Notes: generated from the letters alone by a model not told the origin. 64,000 bases of DNA from Actinomycetota bacterium (GCA_004297305.1 SCTR01000006.1:70129-134128); one strand, 5' to 3'. Shown: positions 1 through 8,266, counted from the first letter of the stretch. Numbers and translations: made by a program.

Positions 1-1
1 C

Positions 2-925
2 AACGCGATGGACAAGTGGAAGGACGCCTACCAGGACAACTGCGCCGATGCCACGATCGAGTACCAGGGCGTCGGCTCCGGCGCCGGGGTCACCCAGTTC
101 ACCGGCAAGCAGACGGCCTTCGCGGGTTCGGACTCTGCCCTGACGCCCGATCAGCAGACCCAAGCTGACGCTCGTTGCGCGACTGGGCCGGCGCTCAACA
201 TCCCGATGGTCGGCGGCGCGATCGCGATCATGTACAACGTCAGCGGGGTCAACAAGCTGGTGCTGAACCCGGCCGTCGTCGCCGGGATCTTCAACAACAC
301 GATCACGAAGTGGAACGACCCGAAGATCGCTGCGCTGAACGCGGGAGTCACCCTGCCCGACGCGACCATCGCCCAGTTCCACCGCAGCGACTCGTCCGGC
401 ACCACAGGCAACCTCACCAAGTACCTCGCTGCCACCGCGCCCACCGTCTGGACCACGCCACCGAGCAACGACTGGGTGGCACCTGGTGGACAGGGTTCCA
501 AGGGTTCGGACCAGGTGACGGCGTCGGTCAAGAGCACCCCGAACTCGATCGGGTACGCCGAATTGTCCTTCGTGACCGATCCAGTGAAGGCGGCCTGGAT
601 CGACAACGGTTCCGGAGCGGTCGAGGCGACCAGCGATAACGCGGCGAAGACCATTGCCGGCGCGACGGTCAAGGGCTCGGGCAATAACCTGCCGCTGTCC
701 ATCGACTACGCGACCAAGGCCGCCGGCGCCTACCCGATCGTCCTGGTGACGTACGAAATCACCTGCCAGAAGGGGCTGTCGGGCACCGACCTCGCGGTAA
801 CGAAGAGCTTCCTGACCTACACCGCGTCAGACGCCGGCCAGGCCCTGCTCGGCCCGGCCAAGTACGTCCCGATCACCGGTGACCTGCTCACGAAGGTCCG
901 GACCGCCGTCGCGGCGATCTCCTAG
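2..925 (+). CDS. pstS: Phosphate ABC transporter substrate-binding protein PstS (5' end outside window)
   Basis: Extracellular, normally lipid-anchored protein that captures inorganic phosphate and hands it to the PstC/PstA permease. About 307 residues are present and the reading frame is open to the left edge, so the signal peptide and first residues lie outside. Family signatures are visible: a glycine-rich SGAGVTQFTGK stretch near the start, FAGSDSAL, and the phosphate-contacting RSDSSGTTGN segment in the middle. The ATG at position 8 is internal and should not be taken as the start. pstC, pstA and pstB follow on the same strand, and a strong hairpin lies just downstream. Identification is firm; only the start is unknown. 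Confidence 0.95.
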   Translation, partial: NAMDKWKDAYQDNCADATIEYQGVGSGAGVTQFTGKQTAFAGSDSALTPDQQTQADARCATGPALNIPMVGGAIAIMYNVSGVNKLVLNPAVVAGIFNNTITKWNDPKIAALNAGVTLPDATIAQFHRSDSSGTTGNLTKYLAATAPTVWTTPPSNDWVAPGGQGSKGSDQVTASVKSTPNSIGYAELSFVTDPVKAAWIDNGSGAVEATSDNAAKTIAGATVKGSGNNLPLSIDYATKAAGAYPIVLVTYEITCQKGLSGTDLAVTKSFLTYTASDAGQALLGPAKYVPITGDLLTKVRTAVAAIS

Positions 926-960
926 CCGCCAGACGGCTCGACCATCCCGAACGCCGGCAT

Positions 961-1004
961 GACGGCCCCGCACGGTTCAGGCGACATCCTCGTGCGGGGC
1001 CGTC
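961..1004 (+). terminator. Hairpin between pstS and pstC (attenuator or partial terminator)
   Basis: A perfect 14-bp stem, GACGGCCCCGCACG at 961-974 pairing with 991-1004, with a 16-nt loop. It starts 35 nt after the pstS stop and ends about 40 nt before pstC. No U-tract follows. In other bacteria pstS is made in excess over the permease genes, and a stem here could cause partial termination or protect the pstS 3' end; that role is inference. Confidence 0.7.
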
Positions 1005-1044
1005 TACTGTCGGCCTACCGCCCCCGACAACCGCGGCTGGTGAT

Positions 1045-2112
1045 GTGGTGAGCACTCCGTTGGACACCGGCGAGCCCGTGCCGCCGGGTGCGCGCGATAG
1101 CGCGGAGACGGCCCTCGGGATGCCCCTCTCGAGCGCCCTGGCAATCGGCGGCGGGGAAGGGCCGCCCGGTTCGTCGATCAGCGGGGCATCGGTTCGCCGG
1201 GGCGACAAGGTGTTTCGTGGCGTCTCGCGCGGCGCCGGCATCTTCGTTCTGCTGCTCATGGCGCTTATCGGCGCCTTCCTTATCTGGAAGGCGATCCCGT
1301 CCCTCACGACCAACTCGGCGAACTTCTTCACCGAGCAACAGTGGCTGCCGGACCAGACTCCCCCGGTCTTCGGCATCGCCGTACTGGCCTTCGGCACGCT
1401 GGTGACCGCGGTCATCGCGATGGTGCTGGCCGTCCCGGTCGGCTACGGCATCGCCCTGTTCATCGCCTACTACGCCCACCGCCGGGTGGCCGCGGTCCTG
1501 GCGTTCGTGGTCGATCTGCTTGCCGCCGTGCCGTCCATCATCTTCGGCCTCTGGGGTCTGCAGTTCCTCATGCCGAACATGGAAGGCCTGATGGCATGGC
1601 TGGCGACGTACTTCGGATGGATCCCGTTGTTCGCCAACGACCAGCAGCTGTACACCAAGAGCATCATGATCGCCGGCGTCGTGCTCGCGATCATGATCCT
1701 GCCGACCGTGTCGGCGTTGTCGCGGGAGGTGTTCGTCCAGGTCCCCCGGACGCATGTCGAAGCGTCGCTCGCGCTCGGTGCAACCCGCTGGGAAATGGTC
1801 CGGATGGCGGTGGTGCCCTTCAGCAAGCCGGGCATGATCTCCGCCGCGATGCTCGGCCTGGGACGCGCACTCGGTGAGACCATCGCCGTCGCCCTCATCC
1901 TGTCGGCCGTCTTCGACATCAACTGGCACATCACTGAACCTGGGGGCAACTCCTTCGCGGCCAACATCGCGTTGAAGTGGGGCGAGGCTCAGGAGAACGG
2001 CCGGTCCGCCCTGATCGCCTCAGGCTTGGTGCTGTTCCTCATCACGCTGCTGGTCAATATGGCGGCACGGGCGATCATCGCCCGCCGCAAGGAATTCTCT
2101 GGAGCGAACTGA
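1045..2112 (+). CDS. pstC: Phosphate ABC transporter permease PstC
   Basis: Inner-membrane permease of the high-affinity phosphate importer, pairing with PstA. The 355-residue product has a hydrophilic N-terminus of about 55 residues, then roughly six membrane helices. The EAA loop that contacts the ATPase is visible as EASLALGATRWEMVRMAVVP in the second half. There are two adjacent GTG start candidates (1045 and 1048). The stop codon overlaps the pstA start (TGATG), which indicates translational coupling. Its length and order pst S-C-A-B are typical. Confidence 0.95.
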   Translation: MVSTPLDTGEPVPPGARDSAETALGMPLSSALAIGGGEGPPGSSISGASVRRGDKVFRGVSRGAGIFVLLLMALIGAFLIWKAIPSLTTNSANFFTEQQWLPDQTPPVFGIAVLAFGTLVTAVIAMVLAVPVGYGIALFIAYYAHRRVAAVLAFVVDLLAAVPSIIFGLWGLQFLMPNMEGLMAWLATYFGWIPLFANDQQLYTKSIMIAGVVLAIMILPTVSALSREVFVQVPRTHVEASLALGATRWEMVRMAVVPFSKPGMISAAMLGLGRALGETIAVALILSAVFDINWHITEPGGNSFAANIALKWGEAQENGRSALIASGLVLFLITLLVNMAARAIIARRKEFSGAN

Positions 2113-3176
2113 TGACGCTCACCACCCCCGTGCCGACGGCGCCGACCGCGGCGAGCCAGTTGCGTGGCCGGCGGTTGCCGACCTGGGCCGGGTACGGGGT
2201 CGCAGCGGCGGCCGTCCTGTTGGCCGTCGTCCTGAACCTGACCACCTCGGTCGACGGCGTCGCCGGCACCACGGTCGTCGCCGTCCTGCTCTTCCTTGTC
2301 GGGCTGACCGGCTGGAGTTTCGCCGTCGAAGGCCGACGGCATGCCATCGACCGGCTGGCGACCACCGTCGTATACGCGACCTTCGTCGCCGCCTTCGTCC
2401 CGCTGGCCTGGATCCTGCTGTCGGTGGTGGCGAAGGGAATCGGTGTCCTCAACTGGGCATTTCTGACCGGCAACATGCGCAGCATCAGCGCCTCCGAGGA
2501 GGGCGGCGGCGTCATGCATGCCCTTATCGGGACGCTGCAACAGGTCGGCCTGGCGACGCTCATGTCGGTGCCGATCGGGGTACTCGCAGCGATCTATCTG
2601 GTCGAGTACGGCGCCGGCAAGCGCCTCGCCTACTGGATCAGTTTCTTCGTCGACGTGATGACCGGGGTGCCCTCGATCGTCACGGGCCTGTTCATCTACA
2701 CCGCGCTCATCCTGGCCGTCGGTCTACCCCAGTCCGGCTTCGCCGCGGCCCTCGCGCTGACCATCCTCATGATCCCGGTCATCATCCGGTCGACCGAGGA
2801 GATGCTCAAGATCGTGCCGAACGACCTTCGCGAGGCCGCATACGCCCTGGGCATCCCGAAGTGGAAGACCATCCTGAAGATCGTCATCCCGACGGCGTTG
2901 TCCGGCATCATCACCGGCGTCATGCTCGCCGTGGCCCGGGTGACCGGCGAGACCGCGCCCCTGCTGCTGGTGACGTTCCTGGCGCAATCCACCAACTGGA
3001 ATGCCTTCAACAACCCGCAGACCTCCTTGCCCACCTTCATCTGGGACCAGATCTCCCGCGGCACCGACCAAGCTGTGGCACGGGCCTGGGGCGGCGCTTT
3101 GGTGCTCATTCTCGTCGTCCTGGTCTTCTACGGCGGAGCGCGACTGATCGCCGCCCGTTTCGCACCCAAGCGCTGA
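2112..3176 (+). CDS. pstA: Phosphate ABC transporter permease PstA
   Basis: Second permease subunit of the Pst importer, 354 residues. The start chosen is the ATG at 2112 that overlaps the pstC stop; the frame is open further upstream inside pstC, but that extension reads as out-of-frame pstC. There are two N-terminal membrane helices before the conserved core, then VGLATLMSVPIGVLAAIYLVEY, and the coupling loop EAAYALGIPKWKTILKIVIP. The protein ends near an Arg/Lys-rich tail. It lies directly before pstB in the same operon. Confidence 0.95.
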   Translation: MTLTTPVPTAPTAASQLRGRRLPTWAGYGVAAAAVLLAVVLNLTTSVDGVAGTTVVAVLLFLVGLTGWSFAVEGRRHAIDRLATTVVYATFVAAFVPLAWILLSVVAKGIGVLNWAFLTGNMRSISASEEGGGVMHALIGTLQQVGLATLMSVPIGVLAAIYLVEYGAGKRLAYWISFFVDVMTGVPSIVTGLFIYTALILAVGLPQSGFAAALALTILMIPVIIRSTEEMLKIVPNDLREAAYALGIPKWKTILKIVIPTALSGIITGVMLAVARVTGETAPLLLVTFLAQSTNWNAFNNPQTSLPTFIWDQISRGTDQAVARAWGGALVLILVVLVFYGGARLIAARFAPKR

Positions 3177-3215
3177 CCTGACCTGCTCTGCCTACCGAAA
3201 CCCGAAGGAATCCCT

Positions 3216-3998
3216 ATGGCCAAGCGGATCGACGTCTCCGACCTCGACATCTATTACGGCAAGTTCCTGGCCGTCGAGGGCGTCTCGTTCAGCGTCGAAC
3301 CCAACGGTGTCACCGCTTTCATCGGTCCTTCCGGCTGCGGCAAGTCCACCGTCCTGCGCACCCTCAACCGGATGCACGAGGTCATTCCCGGGGCGCGAGT
3401 CGAGGGCAAGGTCATGCTCGACGGTGAGGACATCTACGGGCCAATGGTCGACCCGGTCAACGTCCGACGCACAGTCGGCATGGTCTTCCAACGGCCGAAC
3501 CCCTTTCCCACCATGTCCATCTACGACAACGTCGTTGCCGGACTCAAGCTCGAATCGAGCAAGAAGCGCGGCGGGCGGTCGATGGACGAGGTGGTCGAAC
3601 GGTCACTTCGCGGGGCCAACCTGTGGGAAGAGGTCAAGGATCGGCTGCACCGGCCGGGATCGGGGCTGTCCGGCGGCCAGCAGCAGCGACTGTGCATCGC
3701 GCGGGCGATCGCCGTCGAGCCCGACGTGCTGCTGATGGACGAGCCCTGTTCTGCGCTGGACCCCATCTCGACGCTCGCCATCGAGGATCTGATCCAGGAA
3801 CTCAAGGAGCGGTTCACGATCGTCATCGTGACCCACAACATGCAGCAGGCCGCCCGGGTCAGCGACACCACAGCGTTCTTCAATCTCGCCGGAGTAGGCC
3901 AACCCGGCAGGCTCGTCGAACTCGGGCCGACCGGCAAGATCTTCTCGCAACCGGAGGAGAAGGCCACCGAGGATTACGTCTCCGGTCGATTCGGCTGA
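3216..3998 (+). CDS. pstB: Phosphate ABC transporter ATP-binding protein PstB
   Basis: ATPase that powers phosphate import through PstC/PstA at the inner face of the membrane. The 260-residue protein has Walker [10 protein letters not shown] (residues 37-45), Q-loop [15 protein letters not shown], signature [15 protein letters not shown], Walker [14 protein letters not shown], and the switch histidine in [15 protein letters not shown], all canonical. It begins 39 nt after pstA, preceded by an AAGGA-type ribosome site. Pst operons are usually controlled by a Pho two-component system; its promoter would lie left of this window. Confidence 0.97.
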   Translation: MAKRIDVSDLDIYYGKFLAVEGVSFSVEPNGVTAFIGPSGCGKSTVLRTLNRMHEVIPGARVEGKVMLDGEDIYGPMVDPVNVRRTVGMVFQRPNPFPTMSIYDNVVAGLKLESSKKRGGRSMDEVVERSLRGANLWEEVKDRLHRPGSGLSGGQQQRLCIARAIAVEPDVLLMDEPCSALDPISTLAIEDLIQELKERFTIVIVTHNMQQAARVSDTTAFFNLAGVGQPGRLVELGPTGKIFSQPEEKATEDYVSGRFG

Positions 3999-3999
3999 G

Positions 4000-4215
4000 A
4001 TGCCGATGCAAGCCGCACAACACGAGATCCGGCTGCTGGAACGCCCCGGGGGATTCCTGCAGGCGGTGTGCTCGTGTGGCTGGCTCGGTGCGGCACGAAG
4101 CTCTCGAGTCCTGGCCCGCCAGGAGGCCCGCGACCACGCGCTGCTGTACGCGGGGACCGTGCTGGACGGCGATACGGCCGCCCTGCTGGGGGACATCGAA
4201 AGTGGCCACGGGTAA
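4000..4215 (+). CDS. Small protein with CSCGW motif
   Basis: A 71-residue product starting one base after the pstB stop codon, so probably translated from the pst mRNA. Near residue 24 it has CSCGWLGAAR, followed by a helical stretch rich in Arg, Ala and Glu. The CxCGW pattern occurs in small actinobacterial proteins and could bind a metal or be redox active; this is a guess from the motif. I do not recognise a named family. It lies at the end of the pst operon, 10 nt before the convergent aquaporin gene. Confidence 0.5.
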   Translation: MPMQAAQHEIRLLERPGGFLQAVCSCGWLGAARSSRVLARQEARDHALLYAGTVLDGDTAALLGDIESGHG

Positions 4216-4225
4216 GGCTAGGGAG

Positions 4226-4933
4226 TCAACCGGCGGCGTGAATTGGTGCCGGCAGATCCAGCGGCTCTGGCCGAGCACCTCGCCTGGGGTAGAGCAGTTC
4301 GGTGAGCACCGCTCCGACAGCTGCGCCCACGACCTGGAAGCCGATGAAGGCCGGCACACTGGCGGGGGCGATGCCAGCAAAGCTGTCGGTGAAGGCCCTC
4401 CCGATGGTCACTGCCGGGTTCGCAAAGGACGTCGAGGACGTGAACAGATACGCGGCACCGATCCAGGCCGGAACGACCACAGCGCCCCAAGCGCCTCTAC
4501 CCGAGCGAGTCAGCGCTCCGATAGCGAGGAGCAAACCCGCCGTCGCTACTATCTCGCCGATCCACACCCCGGTGCCGCCGCGGTAGTCGGTGGATGCCTC
4601 GACGGCAGGCAACGAAAACATCACGTTGGCCAGCATCACCCCGACGACCGCCCCGACGAGCTGCACGACGACATAGGCCGCGGCTTCCCGAGCCCGGACC
4701 TCGCGGCGCACGAGCGCAACTCCGGTGACCAGCGGATTGAAATGCGCGCCGGACACCGGGCCCAGCACTGCAATCAGGACCCCGAGACCAGCCACGGTGG
4801 CGCCGGCGTTCAAGAGAAGCTGGAGTCCGACGTCGTTGCTGAGACTCGTGGCCATGATTCCCGACCCGACAACAATCGACACGAGCAGACCGGTGCCGAG
4901 GAACTCGGCCAGCAATCGCCGAGGAAGATCCAT
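4226..4933 (-). CDS. aqpS: MIP-family aquaglyceroporin of the arsenic island (AqpS-like)
   Basis: Six-helix channel, 235 residues, with the two pore half-helices visible: GAHFNPL (N66) and SFANPAV (N172). The first NPA is changed to NPL, a variation seen in atypical aquaglyceroporins. Known arsenic-linked members (AqpS) let arsenite leak out, or arsenicals pass, in cells lacking an ArsB pump; none is visible in this island. The ATG at 4933 overlaps the arsI stop (TGATG), so the two genes are cotranslated. Arsenic linkage is inferred from context. Confidence 0.85.
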   Translation of the reverse strand: MDLPRRLLAEFLGTGLLVSIVVGSGIMATSLSNDVGLQLLLNAGATVAGLGVLIAVLGPVSGAHFNPLVTGVALVRREVRAREAAAYVVVQLVGAVVGVMLANVMFSLPAVEASTDYRGGTGVWIGEIVATAGLLLAIGALTRSGRGAWGAVVVPAWIGAAYLFTSSTSFANPAVTIGRAFTDSFAGIAPASVPAFIGFQVVGAAVGAVLTELLYPRRGARPEPLDLPAPIHAAG

Positions 4934-5430
4934 CAGCAACAGGCCTGGGGCGCAGCGGCTCCAGACGACGCGGAGGATGTGCAGCAGTCCCCGTCGTTGA
5001 GGGTCGTCAGGACCCGCCGGCCGTCGGGACCGTGCGCCGGGCTCTGCGGGGCGTCGTCAGTGACCACGTAGACCTCCCACGGTGCGCCCGCGGGGTCGTG
5101 CACCCACACCTTGTCCTGTACTGCGTAGCAGCAGGTGGTTCCGCGCTCGTCAACCGTGGTCAGACCGGCGGTGGCGAGTCGGTCCGATGCGGCGGCGACC
5201 TCGGCCGGGTCGCTCACCTCGACTCCCAGGTGGTTGAGAGCGCCGAGGACGCCCGAACCTCGGGCTTCGACCGATGTCTCCAGCAGGACGAGCTTGAGGG
5301 GTGGCTCGATCACGGCGAAGTTCGCGTAGCCCGGGCGCCGTTTGTGAGGCTCGACGCCGAAGAGTCGGGTGTAGAAGGCGACTGACGCCTCCAGATCGGA
5401 GACGTTGAGCGCGAGCTGGACCCTGGACAC
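4933..5430 (-). CDS. arsI: ArsI-type C-As lyase (VOC/glyoxalase fold, CadI-like)
   Basis: Predicted Fe(II)-dependent dioxygenase that cleaves the carbon-arsenic bond of trivalent methylated arsenicals. The 165-residue VOC protein has an N-terminal RVQLALNVSDLEASVAFYTRLFG segment's opening motif, an NHLGVEV histidine (H67), the diagnostic vicinal cysteine pair in GTTCCYA (C100-C101) and a metal-ligand glutamate in PWEVYV (E119). The tail is Cys-rich (DCCTSS...QACC), as in CadI/ArsI proteins. The GTG at 5430 was chosen because AGGAGG sits 5 nt upstream; an upstream in-frame extension has no such site. Divergent from arsR across a palindromic operator. Confidence 0.88.
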   Translation of the reverse strand: MSRVQLALNVSDLEASVAFYTRLFGVEPHKRRPGYANFAVIEPPLKLVLLETSVEARGSGVLGALNHLGVEVSDPAEVAAASDRLATAGLTTVDERGTTCCYAVQDKVWVHDPAGAPWEVYVVTDDAPQSPAHGPDGRRVLTTLNDGDCCTSSASSGAAAPQACC

Positions 5431-5492
5431 GGGACCTCCTGGCCTTGACGCAGCACATTGATGGTGTTCGATACCCACCAGGGTGGCGCACC

Positions 5493-5512
5493 ATATCGAC
5501 AGCTGTCAATAT
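5493..5512. promoter_or_regulatory. Palindromic ArsR operator between arsI and arsR
   Basis: A near-perfect 20-bp palindrome, ATATCGACAGCTGTCAATAT, with only one mismatched pair, centred between the divergent arsI and arsR starts. It is AT-rich compared with its surroundings. Such symmetrical sites are the usual targets of ArsR/SmtB dimers, so this probably serves as a shared operator for both directions. Confidence 0.75.
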
Positions 5513-5555
5513 TGAGTCCCGTCGATGTTGGCGAGAGGATGAGAAGGGGCCAGCC

Positions 5556-5900
5556 ATGAGTCGATCTCGGACAACGTTGACCGTGCTCGAGGATTCTTGC
5601 TGCCCAACAACTCTCGCCGACCCACTCCCGCGCGACGTCGCTGAGGAGCTCGCACATCTGCTCAAGGCGGTGGCCGATCCAGCCCGCCTGCAGCTGCTGT
5701 CACTCATCGGCCGCAGTGCCGATGGCCAGGTGTGCCAGTGTGACCTGACCGGCCCTTTGGGCTTGTCGCAGCCCACCGTGAGCCATCACTTGCGAGTGCT
5801 CGTCGACGCCGGCGTCCTCAGCCGCGAGCGGCGGGGGTCATGGGTCTGGTTCTCGCTCGTGCCGGACCGGCTGTCGCAAATTGCGGCGATCTTCGGCTGA
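5556..5900 (+). CDS. arsR: ArsR-family arsenite-responsive repressor
   Basis: Winged-helix repressor of 114 residues that should release DNA when As(III) binds. Candidate thiolates are an N-terminal CC pair (C15-C16) and the CQCDL motif (C60, C62), the latter equivalent to the classic ELCVCDL sensor site at the start of the recognition region. The recognition helix LSQPTVSHHLRVLVDAGVL is canonical. ATG 5556 is preferred over upstream in-frame codons because the protein then aligns in length with the family and clears the operator at 5493-5512. It starts the rightward ars operon. Confidence 0.92.
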   Translation: MSRSRTTLTVLEDSCCPTTLADPLPRDVAEELAHLLKAVADPARLQLLSLIGRSADGQVCQCDLTGPLGLSQPTVSHHLRVLVDAGVLSRERRGSWVWFSLVPDRLSQIAAIFG

Positions 5901-5931
5901 GACGAGGGGTTGACTGCTGACTCTTGCTCCA

Positions 5932-5945
5932 TGACTATTGAGTCA
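5932..5945. promoter_or_regulatory. Inverted repeat just before the ArsR-phosphatase fusion gene
   Basis: TGACT-ATTG-AGTCA, 5-bp arms with a 4-nt spacer, ends directly at the ATG at 5946. A related TTGACT lies 20 bases upstream. It differs from the 5493 operator and may be a site for the second ArsR domain encoded immediately downstream; this is inference from position and symmetry. Confidence 0.4.
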
Positions 5946-6641
5946 ATGAGTGCGGAGTGGTCAACGGAGCTTGTAGCTCGGGCACGAGCGCATGCGGCGC
6001 TCGGCGAACCCGCGCGCCTCGCCATTGTGGAACGGCTGACCCTGGGCGACGCCGCGCCCTCCGAGTTGGCGGCCGACCTGGGGATTGCGTCCAACCTGCT
6101 GGCTCACCACCTCAGAGTGTTGGTCGACGGAGGCCTCATCATCCGAACTCGATCCGAAGGTGATCGCCGCCGCTCCTACGTGCAGCTGATCCACCGTTCA
6201 CCGGACACGCTGCCGAGTGCCGACCGCCTCGCAGCTGGGCGCGTCGTGTTCGTCTGCACCCGGCACTCGGCACGCTCTCACCTGGCCGCAGCGGCCTGGG
6301 CCCGCCGCAGCACCGTGCCCGTGGCCTCGGCCGGGACGCATCCGGCCGGGGCAGTGCATCCGGGTGCGACCGCGGCTGCCCGACGGCGCAACCTCCGCAT
6401 TGCGCCAGTTCGGACAGCCCACATCAACGACGTAGTCGAGTCCGGCGACCTCCTGGTCGCGGTCTGCGACAACGCGTACGAGGAGCTCGCCGCGGTTGGA
6501 CCTGTCCCGCGGCTGCACTGGGCTGTGCCAGACCCGGTACGGGTCGACAGCCCGGCGGCCTTTGACGCCGCCCTGGACAACATCGAAGGTCGGATCGAAC
6601 TTCTAGCGCAGGCAGTCGACGCATCGGAGGAGCCACCATGA
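5946..6641 (+). CDS. ArsR-type HTH fused to a low-molecular-weight phosphatase / arsenate reductase domain
   Basis: A 231-residue two-domain protein. Residues 1-85 are an ArsR-like winged helix (LARLAIVERL-type dimer helix, recognition helix ASNLLAHHLRVLVDGGL) with no cysteine in the DNA-binding part. Residues 97-225 are a low-molecular-weight tyrosine phosphatase fold with a C-X5-R active loop, CTRHSARS (C104, R110), and a PDP motif that can supply the general acid. Such ArsR-ArsC fusions occur in actinobacterial ars operons. The start is uncertain: TTG 5910, ATG 5931 and ATG 5946 are all in frame, none with a good ribosome site. The stop overlaps arsC (ATGA). Its substrate could be arsenate or a protein. 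Confidence 0.8.
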   Translation: MSAEWSTELVARARAHAALGEPARLAIVERLTLGDAAPSELAADLGIASNLLAHHLRVLVDGGLIIRTRSEGDRRRSYVQLIHRSPDTLPSADRLAAGRVVFVCTRHSARSHLAAAAWARRSTVPVASAGTHPAGAVHPGATAAARRRNLRIAPVRTAHINDVVESGDLLVAVCDNAYEELAAVGPVPRLHWAVPDPVRVDSPAAFDAALDNIEGRIELLAQAVDASEEPP

Positions 6642-7303
6642 CCGGTACCACTCAGCCCCCGTATTCGGAGATCACGCTCGACCAGCAGGTCGCGCTGAAG
6701 ACTGCCGCCACCCGACTGCAGCAGAACTTCGACGGCACCTTCGGCGTCGAGACGATCGAGAAGTTTCTCTACTCCTCCTACGACCAGTTCGCCGATCGGT
6801 CCAGCGTCGCGAACTTCCTGCCACTATTGGCCGAGCGGTTCGCTCGGCAGCGACTGCGGGCGCTGGCGCGCGTCGAGGGTAAGGGCGCCGACGCGGGCAT
6901 CCCGACTGTGCTCTTCCTCTGCGTCCACAACGCCGGTCGGTCCCAGATGGCGATGGGCTTCTTCGAACACCTAGCTGGCGACCGAGCTATCGCGTGGTCG
7001 GGCGGCTCCGAACCCGGACACGAAGTGAACCCGTCGGCCGTCGCGGCGATGAAAGAGAAGGGCATCGACATCACCCAGGAGTACCCGAAGCCCTGGACCG
7101 ACGAGATCGTCCGGGCAGCAGATGTCGTCATCACTATGGGTTGCGGAGATGCCTGCCCTGTCTTTCCCGGCAAGCGCTACCTCGACTGGACCCTGGAGGA
7201 CCCCGCCGGGCAGGGCGTTGAGGCCGTACGACCCATCCGCGATGAGATCGAAAGGCGAGTCCGCGAGTTGCTCACCGAGCTCGGCGTTCCCGCCGCTGCC
7301 TGA
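6638..7303 (+). CDS. arsC: Arsenate reductase, LMW-phosphatase type with N-terminal helical domain
   Basis: Reduces arsenate to arsenite. The 221-residue protein has an N-terminal helical bundle (about residues 12-85, ending LLAERFARQRLRAL) and a phosphatase-fold domain with nucleophile loop CVHNAGRS (C95) and two further cysteines in GCGDACPVFPGKRYLDW (C169, C173). This architecture matches the corynebacterial arsenate reductases that use mycothiol and mycoredoxin. ATG 6638 overlaps the previous stop and has CGGAGGAG upstream. It is the last intact gene of the ars operon. Confidence 0.92.
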   Translation: MTGTTQPPYSEITLDQQVALKTAATRLQQNFDGTFGVETIEKFLYSSYDQFADRSSVANFLPLLAERFARQRLRALARVEGKGADAGIPTVLFLCVHNAGRSQMAMGFFEHLAGDRAIAWSGGSEPGHEVNPSAVAAMKEKGIDITQEYPKPWTDEIVRAADVVITMGCGDACPVFPGKRYLDWTLEDPAGQGVEAVRPIRDEIERRVRELLTELGVPAAA

Positions 7304-7369
7304 CGATCGACCGCAGCCCCTGCCGACCAGTTCGAAGCCGTACCGACGGACCGCAGGCAGGAGCCCGCT

Positions 7370-8064
7370 GTGCCCATCAGGCACATCGTCACGGTTGGCG
7401 GCAGCGACGCAGGCCTTGGCGCCGCACTTCGAGCCCGAGAGTTCGACCCGGATAGCGAGGTCACCGTCCTACGTGTCCGGAGAGGTCAGCCATTGGACAA
7501 ACCTCGCGCACCGCACCGCGGCGGACCTCGAGGCAGCTGGGACAACGTTGTGCACGAATACGACCGCAATGCAGATCGACGCCCCTGGCCGACGGTTGAT
7601 AGTTCGCGATCGCGACGGCCGCGCGGGGTCGATCCGGTACGACGCCCTGGTGGTCGGCACTGGGGCGATCAGCGTCCGGCCACCGATCGCCGGGCTGACC
7701 GGTGCGGCTGCGCTCGGCCCCGCGGACGGGGTGCACCTGCTGCACTCGATGGGTGACATGTTTGCGTTGATGGACACCATCGTCAGTCGGGAAGCCAAGA
7801 CAGCCGTGGTGGTCGGCGCCGGCTATCGGCGTAGAGATGGCCGAAGGCTTGACGGCCCGCGGATGGTCGGGCGCCGCGGCGCCCGAGATCTCCAAGCGTG
7901 TTGACGTCTTCGCGACCGCTATTTTCCACGAGATGTCCGTGGCTGAGCTCAGCGAACTCGACCTGTCCTACACTCCACCGCTCGGGTCGCCCTGGGATGC
8001 CGTACAGATGGCGGCCCACGCCTGGAAGCGAGCCCATTCGGCAATCGACCACGTGACCTCGTAG
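7370..8064 (+). pseudogene. Remnant of an FAD-dependent pyridine-nucleotide disulfide oxidoreductase
   Basis: Recognisable pieces of one protein are spread over three frames. The first piece starts at GTG 7370 (HIVTVGGSDAGLGAALRARE, FAD-binding start). The second runs about 7460-7815 (YVSGEVSHWTNLAHRTAADLE, then VVGTGAISVRPPI and AVVVGAG). The third runs from about 7837 (MAEGLTARG, then ISKRVDVFATAIFHEMSV and LDLSYTPPLGSPWD) to the stop at 8064. At about 470 residues expected, large parts of the NAD- and dimerisation domains are missing, so this is deletion plus frameshift rather than one sequencing error. Intact relatives of CoA-disulfide-reductase type occur beside arsC in other actinobacteria. 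Confidence 0.8.
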
Positions 8065-8077
8065 GTTCGGACCAGCC

Positions 8078-8260
8078 CTAGGCGGGCGCGTACACCTTGA
8101 CGTAGTCAATCTCGACAAACGGCTCGGAGAAGTCGCCTACGGGGACGCCGATCCCTTCCGCCTGAATGGCTAAGTGCATCGGGACGGCCAGGAGCCGGCG
8201 AACAGCGGACATGCGGAAGGTGAACGGATACCCCCACGGAAAGCGACGCCGAACGGGAGC
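8078..8260 (-). pseudogene. C-terminal fragment of a GH16-like beta-jelly-roll protein
   Basis: Reading leftward, this stretch encodes about 60 residues ending in a stop at 8078: WGYPFTFRMSAVRRLL, then HLAIQAEGIGVPVGDF and EPFVEIDYVKVYAP. The pattern is that of the last strands of GH16-type laminarinase/glycanase domains. No catalytic part is present; upstream it runs into the end of the diguanylate cyclase gene. It is a truncated relic lying back to back with the flavoprotein relic, which suggests a deletion scar at the border of the ars island. Confidence 0.65.
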
Positions 8261-8266
8261 GGGCCG

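Noticed and set aside
3177-3215. Pho box between pstA and pstB
   Set aside because: No pair of TTCA/GTTCA-like direct repeats; regulation should lie upstream of pstS, outside the window.
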